Shown one piece after another: positions 41,277 to 52,621 of a DNA stretch of 64,000 nucleotides. How positions within the stretch are numbered: the first letter of the stretch is position 1; every line of letters begins with the position of its first letter. Source of the stretch: Mobilicoccus caccae (lineage in GTDB: Bacteria > Actinomycetota > Actinomycetes > Actinomycetales > Dermatophilaceae); contig NZ_BSUO01000001.1 of assembly GCF_030161635.1 (NCBI RefSeq), positions 1,345,199 through 1,409,198 of the forward strand, read 5' to 3'. The notes beneath the pieces are model-generated. The model had not been told where the DNA came from. It saw only the letters and a program-made list of their open reading frames with translations, and ran no database searches. Made by a program: the position numbers and the translations under genes.

Positions 41277-42404
41277 GTGAACGACTACTACGCCGATCTG
41301 GGCGTCAGCCGCGATGCGAGCGCCGAGGAGATCAAGAAGGCCTACCGGCGCCTCGCCCGCAAACTGCACCCCGACGTCAACCCGGGACCGGAGGCGGAGG
41401 CGGAGTTCAAGAAGGTCAGCCAGGCCTACGACGTCCTCGCCGACCCCGCCAAGAAGAAGCAGTACGACATGGGCGCCGATCCCTACGGCGGCATGAGCGG
41501 CGGCTACGGCCAGGGATTCTCCTTCAGCGACATCATGGACGCGTTCTTCGGTGGCGCCGCCGCGGGCGGGGCCCGTGGCCCGCGTTCGCGCGTGCAGCGT
41601 GGCCAGGACGCGCTGATCCGCATCGACGTCGACCTGCCCACGGCCGTGTTCGGCGGCGATCAGGACGTCGTCGTCGACACGGCGGTGGTGTGCGAGACGT
41701 GCCACGGAGACGGGCAGCAGCCGGGCACCGGCACCCGCACGTGCGACCTCTGCGGCGGTCGCGGTGAGGTGCAGCAGGTGCAGCGCAGCTTCCTCGGCCA
41801 GGTCATGACCTCCCGCCCGTGCACGGCCTGCCACGGCTACGGCTCGGTCATCACCGACCCGTGCTTCGACTGCTCCGGTCACGGTCGCGTGCGCACCCGC
41901 CGCACCATCACGCTGCGCATCCCCGCCGGTGTCGACACCGGCACCCGCATCCAGCTCGCGGGGGAGGGCGAGGTCGGCCCCGGCGGCGGCACCCCCGGCG
42001 ACCTGTACGTCGAGGTCGAGGTGACGCCGCACGAGAAGTTCCACCGGCGCGGCGACGATCTGCACTGCGTCGTCGAGGTGCCGATGACCGCCGCGGCCCT
42101 CGGGACGGTGTTGGAGTTCGACACCCTCGACGGACCGACGGAGCTGACCATCAAGGCCGGCGCCCAGTCCGGTGAGGTCACGACGATCAAGGGTCAGGGT
42201 GTCACCCACCTGCGCGGATCCGGGCGCGGCGACCTGCTGGCGACGCTGCGCGTGCTCACTCCCACGCGGCTGAGCGGCGAGCAGGAGGACCTGATCCGCC
42301 GCCTGTCCGAGCTCCGCGGTGAGCAGCAGCCGTCCGCGCGCGTCAGTCACGTCGAGCAGGGCGGGTTCCTCGGCCGGCTCCGGGACGCGTTCCTCGGCAA
42401 ATGA
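41277..42404 (+). CDS. dnaJ: chaperone protein DnaJ (type I J-domain protein)
   Basis: 375 residues. J domain at 1-68 with KLHPDVN (HPD motif), Gly/Phe-rich region (about 70-105), zinc-finger domain with four C-x2-C-x-G-x-G repeats (CETCHGDG, CDLCGGRG, CTACHGYG, CFDCSGHG) and the client-binding C-terminal domains. As the dnaJ next to hrcA it is the HrcA-controlled DnaJ2 type of actinobacteria. GTG start 41277; the open frame upstream lies inside hrcA. It works with DnaK and GrpE in refolding. Confidence 0.95.
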   Translation: MNDYYADLGVSRDASAEEIKKAYRRLARKLHPDVNPGPEAEAEFKKVSQAYDVLADPAKKKQYDMGADPYGGMSGGYGQGFSFSDIMDAFFGGAAAGGARGPRSRVQRGQDALIRIDVDLPTAVFGGDQDVVVDTAVVCETCHGDGQQPGTGTRTCDLCGGRGEVQQVQRSFLGQVMTSRPCTACHGYGSVITDPCFDCSGHGRVRTRRTITLRIPAGVDTGTRIQLAGEGEVGPGGGTPGDLYVEVEVTPHEKFHRRGDDLHCVVEVPMTAAALGTVLEFDTLDGPTELTIKAGAQSGEVTTIKGQGVTHLRGSGRGDLLATLRVLTPTRLSGEQEDLIRRLSELRGEQQPSARVSHVEQGGFLGRLRDAFLGK

Positions 42405-42444
42405 TCTCGACCTCGCCGGCGCGGCCGCGGGGCCGTCCGTCGCC

Positions 42445-43188
42445 GTGACCGCCCACCTGTTCCGCCTGCCGCCCGGGACGCTGGGCGAGCTGACGACGGG
42501 GTCGACGGTGACGCTCGGCGGCGCCGAGGGTCACCACGCGGCGACCGTCAAGCGGACGGGTGTCGGCGAGGAGATCCTCGTCGCCGACGGTTCTGGGCTC
42601 CTGGCGACCGCGCGCGTGCGTGAGGTGGGGTCGGGGGAGTTGAGGTTGGAGATCGTCGACGTGCGGGAGGGCGCTGTCGCCGGTCCGCGCCTCGTCCTCG
42701 TCCAGGCCCTCGCCAAGGGCGGACGTGACGAGCAGGCCGTCGAAGCGGCGACGGAGTTGGGCGTGGACGGTGTCCTCGCCTGGCAGGCCGACCGGTGCAT
42801 CGTGCGCTGGCGTGGCGAGCGTGCCGAGAAGTCCCTGGCCAAGTGGGGCTCGGTGGCGGCGGCGGCCGCCAAGCAGGCGCGCCGCGCGACCGTGCCGAGC
42901 GTCGAGGGCCCGGTGTCCTCGGCGGGGCTCGCCGACCTCGTCCGCGCGTCGGCCCTCACCGTCGTGCTGCACGAGGACGCCGAGGAGCCGCTCGCCGGTC
43001 TGGAGCTGCCCGCAGACGGGGACGTCCTCGTCGTCGTCGGACCCGAGGGTGGCATCAGCCCCGGTGAGCTGGAGGCGTTCTCGGCCGCCGGAGCCCGGCA
43101 GGTCCGCCTCGGCCCCACGGTGCTGCGGTCCTCCAGCGCCGGACCCGCGGCGCTGGCCGTCCTCAACGCCGTCTCGCGGTGGCGGTGA
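42445..43188 (+). CDS. rsmE: 16S rRNA (uracil-1498-N3)-methyltransferase
   Basis: 247 residues. N-terminal PUA-like domain (HLFRLPPGTLGELTTGSTVTLGGAEGHHAATVKR in part), then a SPOUT methyltransferase domain: ALAKGGRDEQAVEAATELGV, VVVGPEGGISPGELEAFSAAG and LGPTVLRSSSAGPAAL form the knotted SAM site. It methylates U1498 in the ribosomal decoding region. GTG 42445 chosen as the family start; the frame extends upstream into dnaJ. Confidence 0.94.
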   Translation: MTAHLFRLPPGTLGELTTGSTVTLGGAEGHHAATVKRTGVGEEILVADGSGLLATARVREVGSGELRLEIVDVREGAVAGPRLVLVQALAKGGRDEQAVEAATELGVDGVLAWQADRCIVRWRGERAEKSLAKWGSVAAAAAKQARRATVPSVEGPVSSAGLADLVRASALTVVLHEDAEEPLAGLELPADGDVLVVVGPEGGISPGELEAFSAAGARQVRLGPTVLRSSSAGPAALAVLNAVSRWR

Positions 43189-43249
43189 GCCGCGCACGCC
43201 GCGGCGCTCACGACGTCTGTCGGTGGCGGCGCCTACACTCGACGGTGAC

Positions 43250-44315
<1,066 letters not shown>

Positions 44316-44319
<4 letters not shown>

Positions 44320-44783
44320 GTATCGAGGTCCTCAACGAGTCCGGGCTCGAGGTCGACACCGAAGAACTGCTCGACTGCGCCCGCTACGTCATGACCGAGA
44401 TGCGGGTGCACCCGCGTGCCGAGCTGTGCATCACCTGCGTCGACGAGGCCGCCATGGAGGTGCTGCACGTCAAGTGGATGGACCTGCCGGGTCCGACCGA
44501 CGTGATGAGCTTTCCCATGGACGAGTTGCGTCCCGGGAGCGAGGGCGGCACCAGCCTCGAAGGGGTCCTCGGCGACGTCGTCGTGTGCCCCCAGGTGGCC
44601 GAACGGCAGGCCGTCGGCGCCGGACACACCACGGCCGAAGAGCTGCTGCTCCTCGTCACCCACGGCATCCTGCACCTGCTCGGCTTCGACCACGCCGAAC
44701 CCGAGGAGGAGAAGGACATGTTCGAGCGGCAGCGCACCCTGCTGCTCACCTATCTCGCGGGGCGGGGGCGGCCCAGCACGTGA
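44316..44783 (+). CDS. ybeY: endoribonuclease YbeY (rRNA maturation factor)
   Basis: 155 residues, normal length. The zinc site [11 protein letters not shown] (H-x3-H-x5-H) lies near residue 118. [14 protein letters not shown] is the other conserved motif. It is a metal-dependent RNase for 16S rRNA 3' end maturation and ribosome quality control. ATG 44316 overlaps the phoH stop, and the next gene overlaps its own stop, so all three are coupled. Confidence 0.95.
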
Positions 44784-46108
44784 GCGCGCTCGGAGCCGGA
44801 TTCGCCGCCTGCCTCGTCATCGCCTTCCTCCTCGCCGCGGCCGAGGCGGCCATCTCCCGTGTCTCCCACTCGGCGGCCGCGGACTGCCTCGAGGCGGGAC
44901 GGCACGGCGCCACATCCCTGGTCAAGATCATCGGAGACACCTCGGGGTACGTCGCCGTCGCCACATTCGTGCGGGTCGCCGCCGAGACGACGGCCGCCGT
45001 CCTCATCACCGTCATCTTCGTGCAGCACATGTCGGGCGTCGGGCAGCCGATGCTGGCGGCGATCGGGGTCATGGTCCTGGCGTCCTTCGTCATCGTGGGG
45101 GTCAGCCCACGCACGCTCGGCCGCCAGCACGCCGAGACGATCGCGCTGCGGGCCGCGCCCGGGCTCGTCCTGCTGCGTCGCGTCCTCGGACCGGTGGCCT
45201 ACCTGCTCATCGTCATCGGCAACGCCGTCACCCCGGGCAAGGGCTACCGCGACGGCCCCTTCGCCTCCGAGGCGGAGCTGCGCGACCTCGTCGACATCGC
45301 CGGTGAGACCCGCGTCATCGAGGCCGACGAGCGCGAGATGATCCACTCCGTCTTCGAACTGGGCGACACCGTGACCCGCGAGGTCATGGTCCCGCGCCCC
45401 GACATGATCAGCATCGACAAGGACAAGTCGCTGCGGCAGGCGATGTCCCTGTTCCTGCGCAGCGGGTTCTCCCGACTGCCCGTGGTGGGCGAGGGCGCGG
45501 ACGACCCCGTCGGCATCCTCTACTTCAAGGACGTCGTCGCGAGGACGCACGAGAATCCCCGCACCGCCCTCTCCGACGTGGAGTCGGTCATGCGACCGGT
45601 CACGTTCGTCCCCGAGAGCAAACCCGTCGACGCACTGCTGCGGGAGATGCAGGCGCAGTCCATCCACATCGCCGTCGTCGTCGACGAGTACGGCGGCACG
45701 GCCGGGCTGGTCACCATCGAGGACGTGCTCGAGGAGATCGTCGGCGAGATCTCCGACGAATACGACGCGGAGGTCCCGGGTGTCGAAGAGCTGGAGGACG
45801 GCACGATCCGCGTCCCGGCCACGATGCACGTCGACGACCTCGGCGAGTTGTTCGGCCTCGAACTCGACGACGACGACGTCGACACCGTCGGCGGCCTGCT
45901 GACCAAGGCCCTCGGGCGGGTGCCCATCCTCGGGTCGAGCGCCACCGTCGACGGGCTCACCATGACCGCCGAGCGGATGGCCGGGCGCCGCCACCGCCTC
46001 GCGAGCGTCATCGTGACCCGCGCCGACACCGAGAACGAGACGCCCGGCGACGAGGGCGCGAGCACGGACCGACACGACGACGAACAGCAACGGCAGGAGA
46101 CCGCATGA
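44780..46108 (+). CDS. CNNM/CorC-type membrane protein (hemolysin family)
   Basis: 442 residues. An N-terminal DUF21/CNNM membrane domain (about 1-150, four hydrophobic segments), two CBS domains (about 195-330: VTREVMVPRPDMISIDKD and VESVMRPVTFVPESKPVD), and a C-terminal CorC/HlyC domain with VDEYGGTAGLVTIEDVLEEIVGEI. The family is proposed to export Mg2+/Co2+. It is found between ybeY and era in most actinobacteria. GTG 44780 overlaps the ybeY stop and its own stop overlaps era (46105). Confidence 0.93.
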   Translation: MSALGAGFAACLVIAFLLAAAEAAISRVSHSAAADCLEAGRHGATSLVKIIGDTSGYVAVATFVRVAAETTAAVLITVIFVQHMSGVGQPMLAAIGVMVLASFVIVGVSPRTLGRQHAETIALRAAPGLVLLRRVLGPVAYLLIVIGNAVTPGKGYRDGPFASEAELRDLVDIAGETRVIEADEREMIHSVFELGDTVTREVMVPRPDMISIDKDKSLRQAMSLFLRSGFSRLPVVGEGADDPVGILYFKDVVARTHENPRTALSDVESVMRPVTFVPESKPVDALLREMQAQSIHIAVVVDEYGGTAGLVTIEDVLEEIVGEISDEYDAEVPGVEELEDGTIRVPATMHVDDLGELFGLELDDDDVDTVGGLLTKALGRVPILGSSATVDGLTMTAERMAGRRHRLASVIVTRADTENETPGDEGASTDRHDDEQQRQETA

Positions 46109-47037
46109 GCGAGCCCACGACACCGGATGCGGTGTTCCGCGCGGGATTCGCCTGCTTGGTGGGCCGGCCCAACGCCGGCAAGTCGACGTTGACGAACGCC
46201 CTCGTGGGCGACAAGGTCGCGATCACCTCGAGCAAGCCGCAGACCACGCGGCACACGATCCGCGGGATCCGCACGACCGAGCACGCTCAGCTGATCCTCG
46301 TCGACACCCCGGGACTGCACAAACCGCGCACCCTGCTCGGGCAACGCCTCAACGACCTCGTCCGCGAGACCCTTCTCGATGTCGACGTCGTCGGGTTCTG
46401 CCTCCCGGCCGACCAGCGCGTCGGCCCCGGCGACACCTTCATCGCGCGGGAGCTCATCGATCTGGGTCGGGCGCGCCGCACCCCCGTCGTCGCCATCGCC
46501 ACCAAGAGCGACCTGGTGGACAAGCAGCGCCTCGCCGAGCACCTCCTGGCCATCGACCGGCTGGGGGAGTGGGCCTCGATCGTGCCCTGCTCGGCCACCC
46601 GGGGAGACCAGGTCGACGTGGTCGCCTCCGAGCTCACCGCGGCGCTGCCCATCTCACCCAAGCTGTACCCCGACGGGGTCCTCACCGACGAACCGCAGAT
46701 GGTCATGATCGCCGAGCTCGTCCGTGAGGCGGCGCTCGAAGGGGTGCGCGACGAGCTGCCGCACAGCCTGGCCGTGGTCGTGGAGGAGATGGTCCCGCGG
46801 GAGGGACGGCCCGAGGACGACCCGCTGATGGACGTCCGGGTGCACGTGTTCGTCGAGCGCGACAGCCAGAAGGCCATCGTCATCGGCCGCGGCGGCTCAC
46901 GACTGCGCGAGGTCGGCACGCGGGCGCGCGCCGGCATCGAGAAGCTCCTTGCGCAACGCGTGTACCTGGACCTGCACGTCAAGGTTGCCAAGGACTGGCA
47001 ACGGGATCCGAAACAACTGGGTCGTCTCGGTTTCTGA
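46105..47037 (+). CDS. era: GTPase Era
   Basis: 310 residues. GTPase motifs: GRPNAGKSTLTNALV (G1), TTRHTIRG (G2), VDTPGLHKPR (G3) and TKSDLVDK (G4); type-2 KH domain at the end with IGRGGSRLREVGTRARAGIE and LDLHVKVAKDWQRD. Era binds the 16S rRNA 3' end and assists 30S assembly, in keeping with ybeY upstream. ATG overlaps the previous stop by 4 bp. Last gene of the hrcA-era run; 173 bp without a gene follow. Confidence 0.96.
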   Translation: MSEPTTPDAVFRAGFACLVGRPNAGKSTLTNALVGDKVAITSSKPQTTRHTIRGIRTTEHAQLILVDTPGLHKPRTLLGQRLNDLVRETLLDVDVVGFCLPADQRVGPGDTFIARELIDLGRARRTPVVAIATKSDLVDKQRLAEHLLAIDRLGEWASIVPCSATRGDQVDVVASELTAALPISPKLYPDGVLTDEPQMVMIAELVREAALEGVRDELPHSLAVVVEEMVPREGRPEDDPLMDVRVHVFVERDSQKAIVIGRGGSRLREVGTRARAGIEKLLAQRVYLDLHVKVAKDWQRDPKQLGRLGF

Positions 47038-47210
47038 ACGCCTGCAGTTGTGAACTTGGGTGTCTTGTGGTGCGCCTGGGCGGCGTGTTGACTGTGAGTC
47101 GAGCCGCGCAGGTGAAGAATGCGGACACCACGCAGCTGCTGCGAGGCTTCGTGACGGGCCGGGCACACCTGCTCGGCGGGCCGTCACGGCGACGACGGAA
47201 GGACCTTCAC

Positions 47211-48191
47211 GTGAACGCTGGCCATGGCACGCAGACCAAGGATCTGCTCGAGGCCTCCCTCGACGAGGCGCTCACTCTGCTCGACGTGGACCGGCGTGCC
47301 TGGATCGTCGGGGTCGCGCACCTGTCCGACCTCCCCCTCGACCACCCCGTGCCGGACCTGAACACCATCGGCGCCGTCTTCGGATGGGCCCGGGAGCAGG
47401 GGCTGTTCCCCACCGGTGCCCTCAACTACGTGGCGGATGCCGACGCGACGCTGCTGGCCAAGGACATCGTCACGATGACCTTCCGGCACAAGGACTCCGA
47501 CGGCGGCGACTTCCTCGAGGTCATGGTCGGCTTCGGGGCGGCGGGTTTCGTCGCCCTCGGGATGACGCGGACGGGCAACCTGGGTCGCGAGCGTGGCCGG
47601 CCGGCCGACGTCCTCGTGACCGACGTGGAGGCGGCGTGTCTCGACCTCGGGGTCATCGGAACCCTCACGGCCCAGATGCTCGGGTACACCGGCCCCATCG
47701 ACATGGGCCTCTCGCTGAGCGATCAGATCCCCGGACGACCGCTGTGCCTACGCTCCTTCGACGAGGCGGGTGAGCTGCGTCCGCCCAGCACCGAACCCAC
47801 CCCGTCCATCCGCATCGTCAGAGCGCGGTTCACGGCCGGCGACGAGGCGAGTGTCCGGTTCGGCGCCGTCTACGAGATGTTGCTGGAGGCCATCGCCCCG
47901 TTCGGCGTGACCGGTCCGGAGTTCGTCACCGATGCCCGCAGCGCGATCGACTACGACGTGGTCGAGGGGCAGTACACCCTGCCCGCCGGAGCTCAGGGCG
48001 ACGCGGGCCTGATCCGGGGGCTATCGGCGTTTCGTGGCCCCGGTCACATCGCCGCCTGCACCCGTGGTTATGATCGTCGACATGTCTTGCGTGATCCTCG
48101 GCCCTCGACCGGTCGAGCTTCTCCTTCGTCGCCGCGGCGGGGCCTCCTGACAGGCCTTCCCCGTCGCGGAGTGCTGCGCTGCCGGGCCTGA
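47211..48191 (+). CDS. conserved hypothetical protein, unknown function; 3' end doubtful
   Basis: 326 residues from GTG 47211 (GGAAGGA upstream). The first 270 residues are well-ordered, mixed alpha/beta and acidic (DLLEASLDEALTLLDVDRRAW, FLEVMVGFGAAGFVALGM, MLLEAIAPFGVTGPEFVTDAR), so the gene is real, but I do not recognise the family. The last 50 residues are Arg/Gly/Pro-rich and unlike the rest, and overlap the promoter and leader peptide of leuA. The true end is probably near 48010-48030, perhaps hidden by another lost base. Confidence 0.6.
   Translation: MNAGHGTQTKDLLEASLDEALTLLDVDRRAWIVGVAHLSDLPLDHPVPDLNTIGAVFGWAREQGLFPTGALNYVADADATLLAKDIVTMTFRHKDSDGGDFLEVMVGFGAAGFVALGMTRTGNLGRERGRPADVLVTDVEAACLDLGVIGTLTAQMLGYTGPIDMGLSLSDQIPGRPLCLRSFDEAGELRPPSTEPTPSIRIVRARFTAGDEASVRFGAVYEMLLEAIAPFGVTGPEFVTDARSAIDYDVVEGQYTLPAGAQGDAGLIRGLSAFRGPGHIAACTRGYDRRHVLRDPRPSTGRASPSSPRRGLLTGLPRRGVLRCRA
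48069..48074 (+). promoter_or_regulatory. candidate -10 element of the leuA leader transcript
   Basis: TATGAT seven bases upstream of the leader-peptide ATG (48082). Transcription from it would begin at or next to that ATG. No clear -35 hexamer. Confidence 0.5.
48082..48150 (+). CDS. leuL: leu leader peptide (probably leaderless), attenuation of leuA
   Basis: 22 codons starting MSCVILGPRPVELLLRRRGG, with three consecutive leucines before a run of arginines; the codons CTT CTC CTT are uncommon choices in this GC-rich DNA. No ribosome site precedes it, but a -10-like TATGAT lies seven bases upstream, so the transcript would start at the ATG. A hairpin follows, then leuA. Such short Leu-rich peptides before leuA are known attenuation leaders in actinobacteria; the mechanism here is inferred. 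Confidence 0.7.
   Translation: MSCVILGPRPVELLLRRRGGAS
48151..48191 (+). terminator. putative attenuator hairpin between leuL and leuA
   Basis: CAGGCC and GGGCCTG close a structured GC-rich segment between the leader stop and the leuA ribosome site. Alternative pairings with the leader are likely. No U-run. Confidence 0.45.
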
Positions 48192-48233
48192 CACCTTCAG
48201 CCGCGACGAGACGAAGAGACCAGGAGCCCCTAG

Positions 48234-50039
<1,806 letters not shown>

Positions 50040-50052
50040 CCGCCGCTGCAGG

Positions 50053-50694
50053 TCACCGCACGTCGTGCGGGCGGAACTGCACGCTGATCCGGGGTCCGAG
50101 CGCGCCGGAGACCTTGGGCACCGCGTGCTGCCAGGTGCGTTGGCAGGAGCCGCCCATGACGACGAGGTCGCCGTGGCCGACGACGAACCGCAGCGTGCCG
50201 CCCGTGTGCTCGCGCCGGGCCGTCTCGGAGGTGGGTCGCAGGAGCAGCGGGCGTGGCGCGCCGAGGGAGACGATGGCGACCATCGTGTCCTGCGTCGCCG
50301 AGCGTCCGAAGGTGTCGCCGTGCCAGGCCACGGAGTCGCGGCCGTCGCGGTACAGGCACAGGCCCGCGGTGGTGAACCGTTCGCCGAGCTCGGCCGCGTA
50401 ATGGCGGTCGAGCTCGGTGCGGGCGGCCCCCAGGATCGGGTGGGGCAGCGGTTCGTGCTCGCCGTAGAACCGGAGGAGGCGTGGGGTGTCGACCTCGCGG
50501 TCGTACATCCGCCGGCGTTCGGCCTGCCACGGCACGGACTCGCGCAGTGCGGCGAACACCTCGTCGGCGCCGGTCATCCACCCCGGGCGGACGTCGACCC
50601 ACGCCCCGTCGCTCAGCGGGGTGCGCCGGTTCGCCGACAACGACCGCAGACCGATCTCCTCGATATCGTCGAGCAACGACCCCTGGGTGTACAT
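50053..50694 (-). CDS. alkB: AlkB-like 2-oxoglutarate/Fe(II)-dependent dioxygenase
   Basis: 213 residues. Iron ligands H and D in WHGDTFGR and the distal H in TWQHAVPK; the Arg that binds 2-oxoglutarate is in RISVQFR near the end. PRLLRFYGEHEPLPHPI matches the nucleotide-recognition lid of AlkB homologues. Likely repairs alkylated bases in DNA or RNA. The start codon (ATG 50694) lies in an inverted repeat GTACA-TG-TGTAC (50689-50700). It converges with leuA, 13 bp apart. Confidence 0.88.
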   Translation of the reverse strand: MYTQGSLLDDIEEIGLRSLSANRRTPLSDGAWVDVRPGWMTGADEVFAALRESVPWQAERRRMYDREVDTPRLLRFYGEHEPLPHPILGAARTELDRHYAAELGERFTTAGLCLYRDGRDSVAWHGDTFGRSATQDTMVAIVSLGAPRPLLLRPTSETARREHTGGTLRFVVGHGDLVVMGGSCQRTWQHAVPKVSGALGPRISVQFRPHDVR

Positions 50695-50781
50695 GTGTAC
50701 GAGTCTCGCACATGCGTACGGTCCGGAGAAGGGTGCGGTCGCGTCGTCCGGCCGCCGGTTCCGGGATGGGATAGTGGTGGA

Positions 50782-51507
50782 GTGAGGAGTCCGCAGGAGG
50801 TCAGCGCCGCGCGCGGTGGATCTCAGGGCTGCCTGGTGCGAGCACTGGCCGTCATCGGAGCTGTGGCTCTCGTGGCGGTGCTCGTCGGGGCGGTCTGGGC
50901 GGTCTTCTTCTTCCGGGGCGAGGGTTCGGAGCCGCCGGTCGTGGCGCCGACGACCGCACCGGTCACCCCCTCAGCGGCCCCCGAGGACCCGTCCGCGTCG
51001 CCGCCCGGCGACCTCGCCGGTGAGGACGCGTGGCTCCCCGAGATCGATCTGGCGAGCGAACGGCTGGTCACTCAGGGCCTCGACCTGCGCGACGTGCGTG
51101 TCCAGGCCACGGGTGCGCGCACCACCGCGGACGGCGCGATGCGTTTCGCCCACCTCGAGGTCGACGGTGTCGTCACCTACGCCTCCGTCGAGCAGCAGGT
51201 GGGTGACGGACTCCGGCTGTCGCCCGCGGGGGACGGCCTGGTGCGCGCGGCCATGCAGGTCTCCGTCCTCGGACGCACGATGGAGGTCTCGGGCGACGCG
51301 CAGGTCCGCGGCGAGGGCGACCGCATCGTCATCGACCTCGCCAGAGTTACCGGCGCCGGGGCTCTCGACGGTGCCATCGAACGTCTGCCCCCGATCAGCA
51401 GGCCGGTACCCGGGCTCCCGCCGGGGATGACGCTCACCGGGGTCGAGGTCATCGACGAGGGGTTTCGAGTGCGGGCCACCGGGGACGACGTGACGATCCG
51501 CCCCTGA
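50782..51507 (+). CDS. DUF2993 (LmeA-like) membrane-anchored protein
   Basis: 241 residues. One N-terminal membrane helix (about residues 20-44) followed by a Pro/Ala/Ser-rich linker and a C-terminal domain of the DUF2993/LmeA type (LRDVRVQATGARTTADGAMRFAHLEVDGVVTY, then GMTLTGVEVIDEGFRVRATG). LmeA in mycobacteria is a periplasmic lipid-binding protein involved in mannan elongation; that role here is inference. GTG 50782 is the likely start. It is divergent from the AlkB-like gene. Confidence 0.75.
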   Translation: MRSPQEVSAARGGSQGCLVRALAVIGAVALVAVLVGAVWAVFFFRGEGSEPPVVAPTTAPVTPSAAPEDPSASPPGDLAGEDAWLPEIDLASERLVTQGLDLRDVRVQATGARTTADGAMRFAHLEVDGVVTYASVEQQVGDGLRLSPAGDGLVRAAMQVSVLGRTMEVSGDAQVRGEGDRIVIDLARVTGAGALDGAIERLPPISRPVPGLPPGMTLTGVEVIDEGFRVRATGDDVTIRP

Positions 51508-51588
51508 GCGCCTCGGCGGTCCATCACCCCTGCGCGCCGAGGGAGCGTGCGAGCCACGCGCCGAGGCGGTTCGGGTAAGACTGTGCCC

Positions 51589-52539
51589 ATGGAACGGGTC
51601 ATCGTCGTAGGCGCGGGAGTCATCGGTCTGACGTGCGCGGTACGCCTTCTGGAGGCGGGGCACGAGGTCGACATCCTCGCGCGTGATCTTCCCGAGGAGA
51701 CCACCTCCGCCGTCTCGGCCGCGCTCTGGTACCCCTATCGGGCGGCCCCGGAGGCGCGCGTCGCCGCCTGGGGCGGTGCGGCCTTCGAGGCCTTCGCCCG
51801 CATCGCCGAGGAGAACACGAGCGCCGGGGTGAGGATGCGCAGGGGCGTGGAACTGCTCGGCCACGACGCGGTCGTCCCGGGGTGGACCGGTGCCGTCCGC
51901 GAGTTCGCGCGGCTCACCGACGTGCCTTCGCCGTACGTCTCCGGGTGGCGGTTCACCACGCCGGTGGCCGACATGTCGGTCTACCTGCCGTGGCTGCGCG
52001 CGCGGGTGGACGAGCTCGGCGGCACCGTCACCCGCATGGCCCTCGGGCATCTCCCGCGGCCGGAGAAGGGGGTCGTCGTCAACGCCTCCGGTCTCGGCGC
52101 CCGGCGTCTGGCCGACGACTCCTCCGTCACACCGTTGCGGGGCCAGGTGGTGCTCGTCGAGCAGTTCGGGCTGGAGCAGTGGTCGCTGGAGGACTCCGTC
52201 CCGACCTACGTCGTGCCTCGGGAGCGGACCGTGGTCGTCGGCGGGACGGCGGAGGAAGGGGAGTGGTCCACCCAGCCCGAGAAGGATCGCGCTCGCGGGC
52301 TCCTCGACCGTGCCCACGACCTGCTGCTGCGCACCGGCGACCCCGCGACGGCCGATCGGCTCCGCCGCGCCGAGATCGTGGGACACCGGGTCGGGTTGCG
52401 GCCGGCGCGCCCGCAGGTGCGGCTGGAGGAGGAGCACCTCGACGGCGTCCGGGTCGTGCACTGTTACGGCCACGGTGGCGCGGGGATGACCCTCTCGTGG
52501 GGATGCGCCGACGAGGTCGTCACGCTGGTCGGCGGCTGA
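51589..52539 (+). CDS. D-amino-acid oxidase (FAD-dependent)
   Basis: 316 residues. FAD motif VIVVGAGVIGLTCAVRLLEAGHEV at the start; SAALWYPYRAAP, LRGQVVLVEQ and the C-terminal HCYGHGGAGMTLSWG are DAO family motifs. It oxidises D-amino acids to 2-oxo acids with release of H2O2 and ammonia. ATG 51589 preserves the Rossmann start; 14 further upstream codons look unlike the family. It sits 82 bp upstream of recO on the same strand. Confidence 0.9.
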   Translation: MERVIVVGAGVIGLTCAVRLLEAGHEVDILARDLPEETTSAVSAALWYPYRAAPEARVAAWGGAAFEAFARIAEENTSAGVRMRRGVELLGHDAVVPGWTGAVREFARLTDVPSPYVSGWRFTTPVADMSVYLPWLRARVDELGGTVTRMALGHLPRPEKGVVVNASGLGARRLADDSSVTPLRGQVVLVEQFGLEQWSLEDSVPTYVVPRERTVVVGGTAEEGEWSTQPEKDRARGLLDRAHDLLLRTGDPATADRLRRAEIVGHRVGLRPARPQVRLEEEHLDGVRVVHCYGHGGAGMTLSWGCADEVVTLVGG

Positions 52540-52621
52540 GCGCGCTCACGGGCCGGCGCCACCCGCGCCCGGTGCTGCGTGGCTCGCGCGAGCGCCGCCG
52601 GGCAGGGGGCACAATGGCGGG

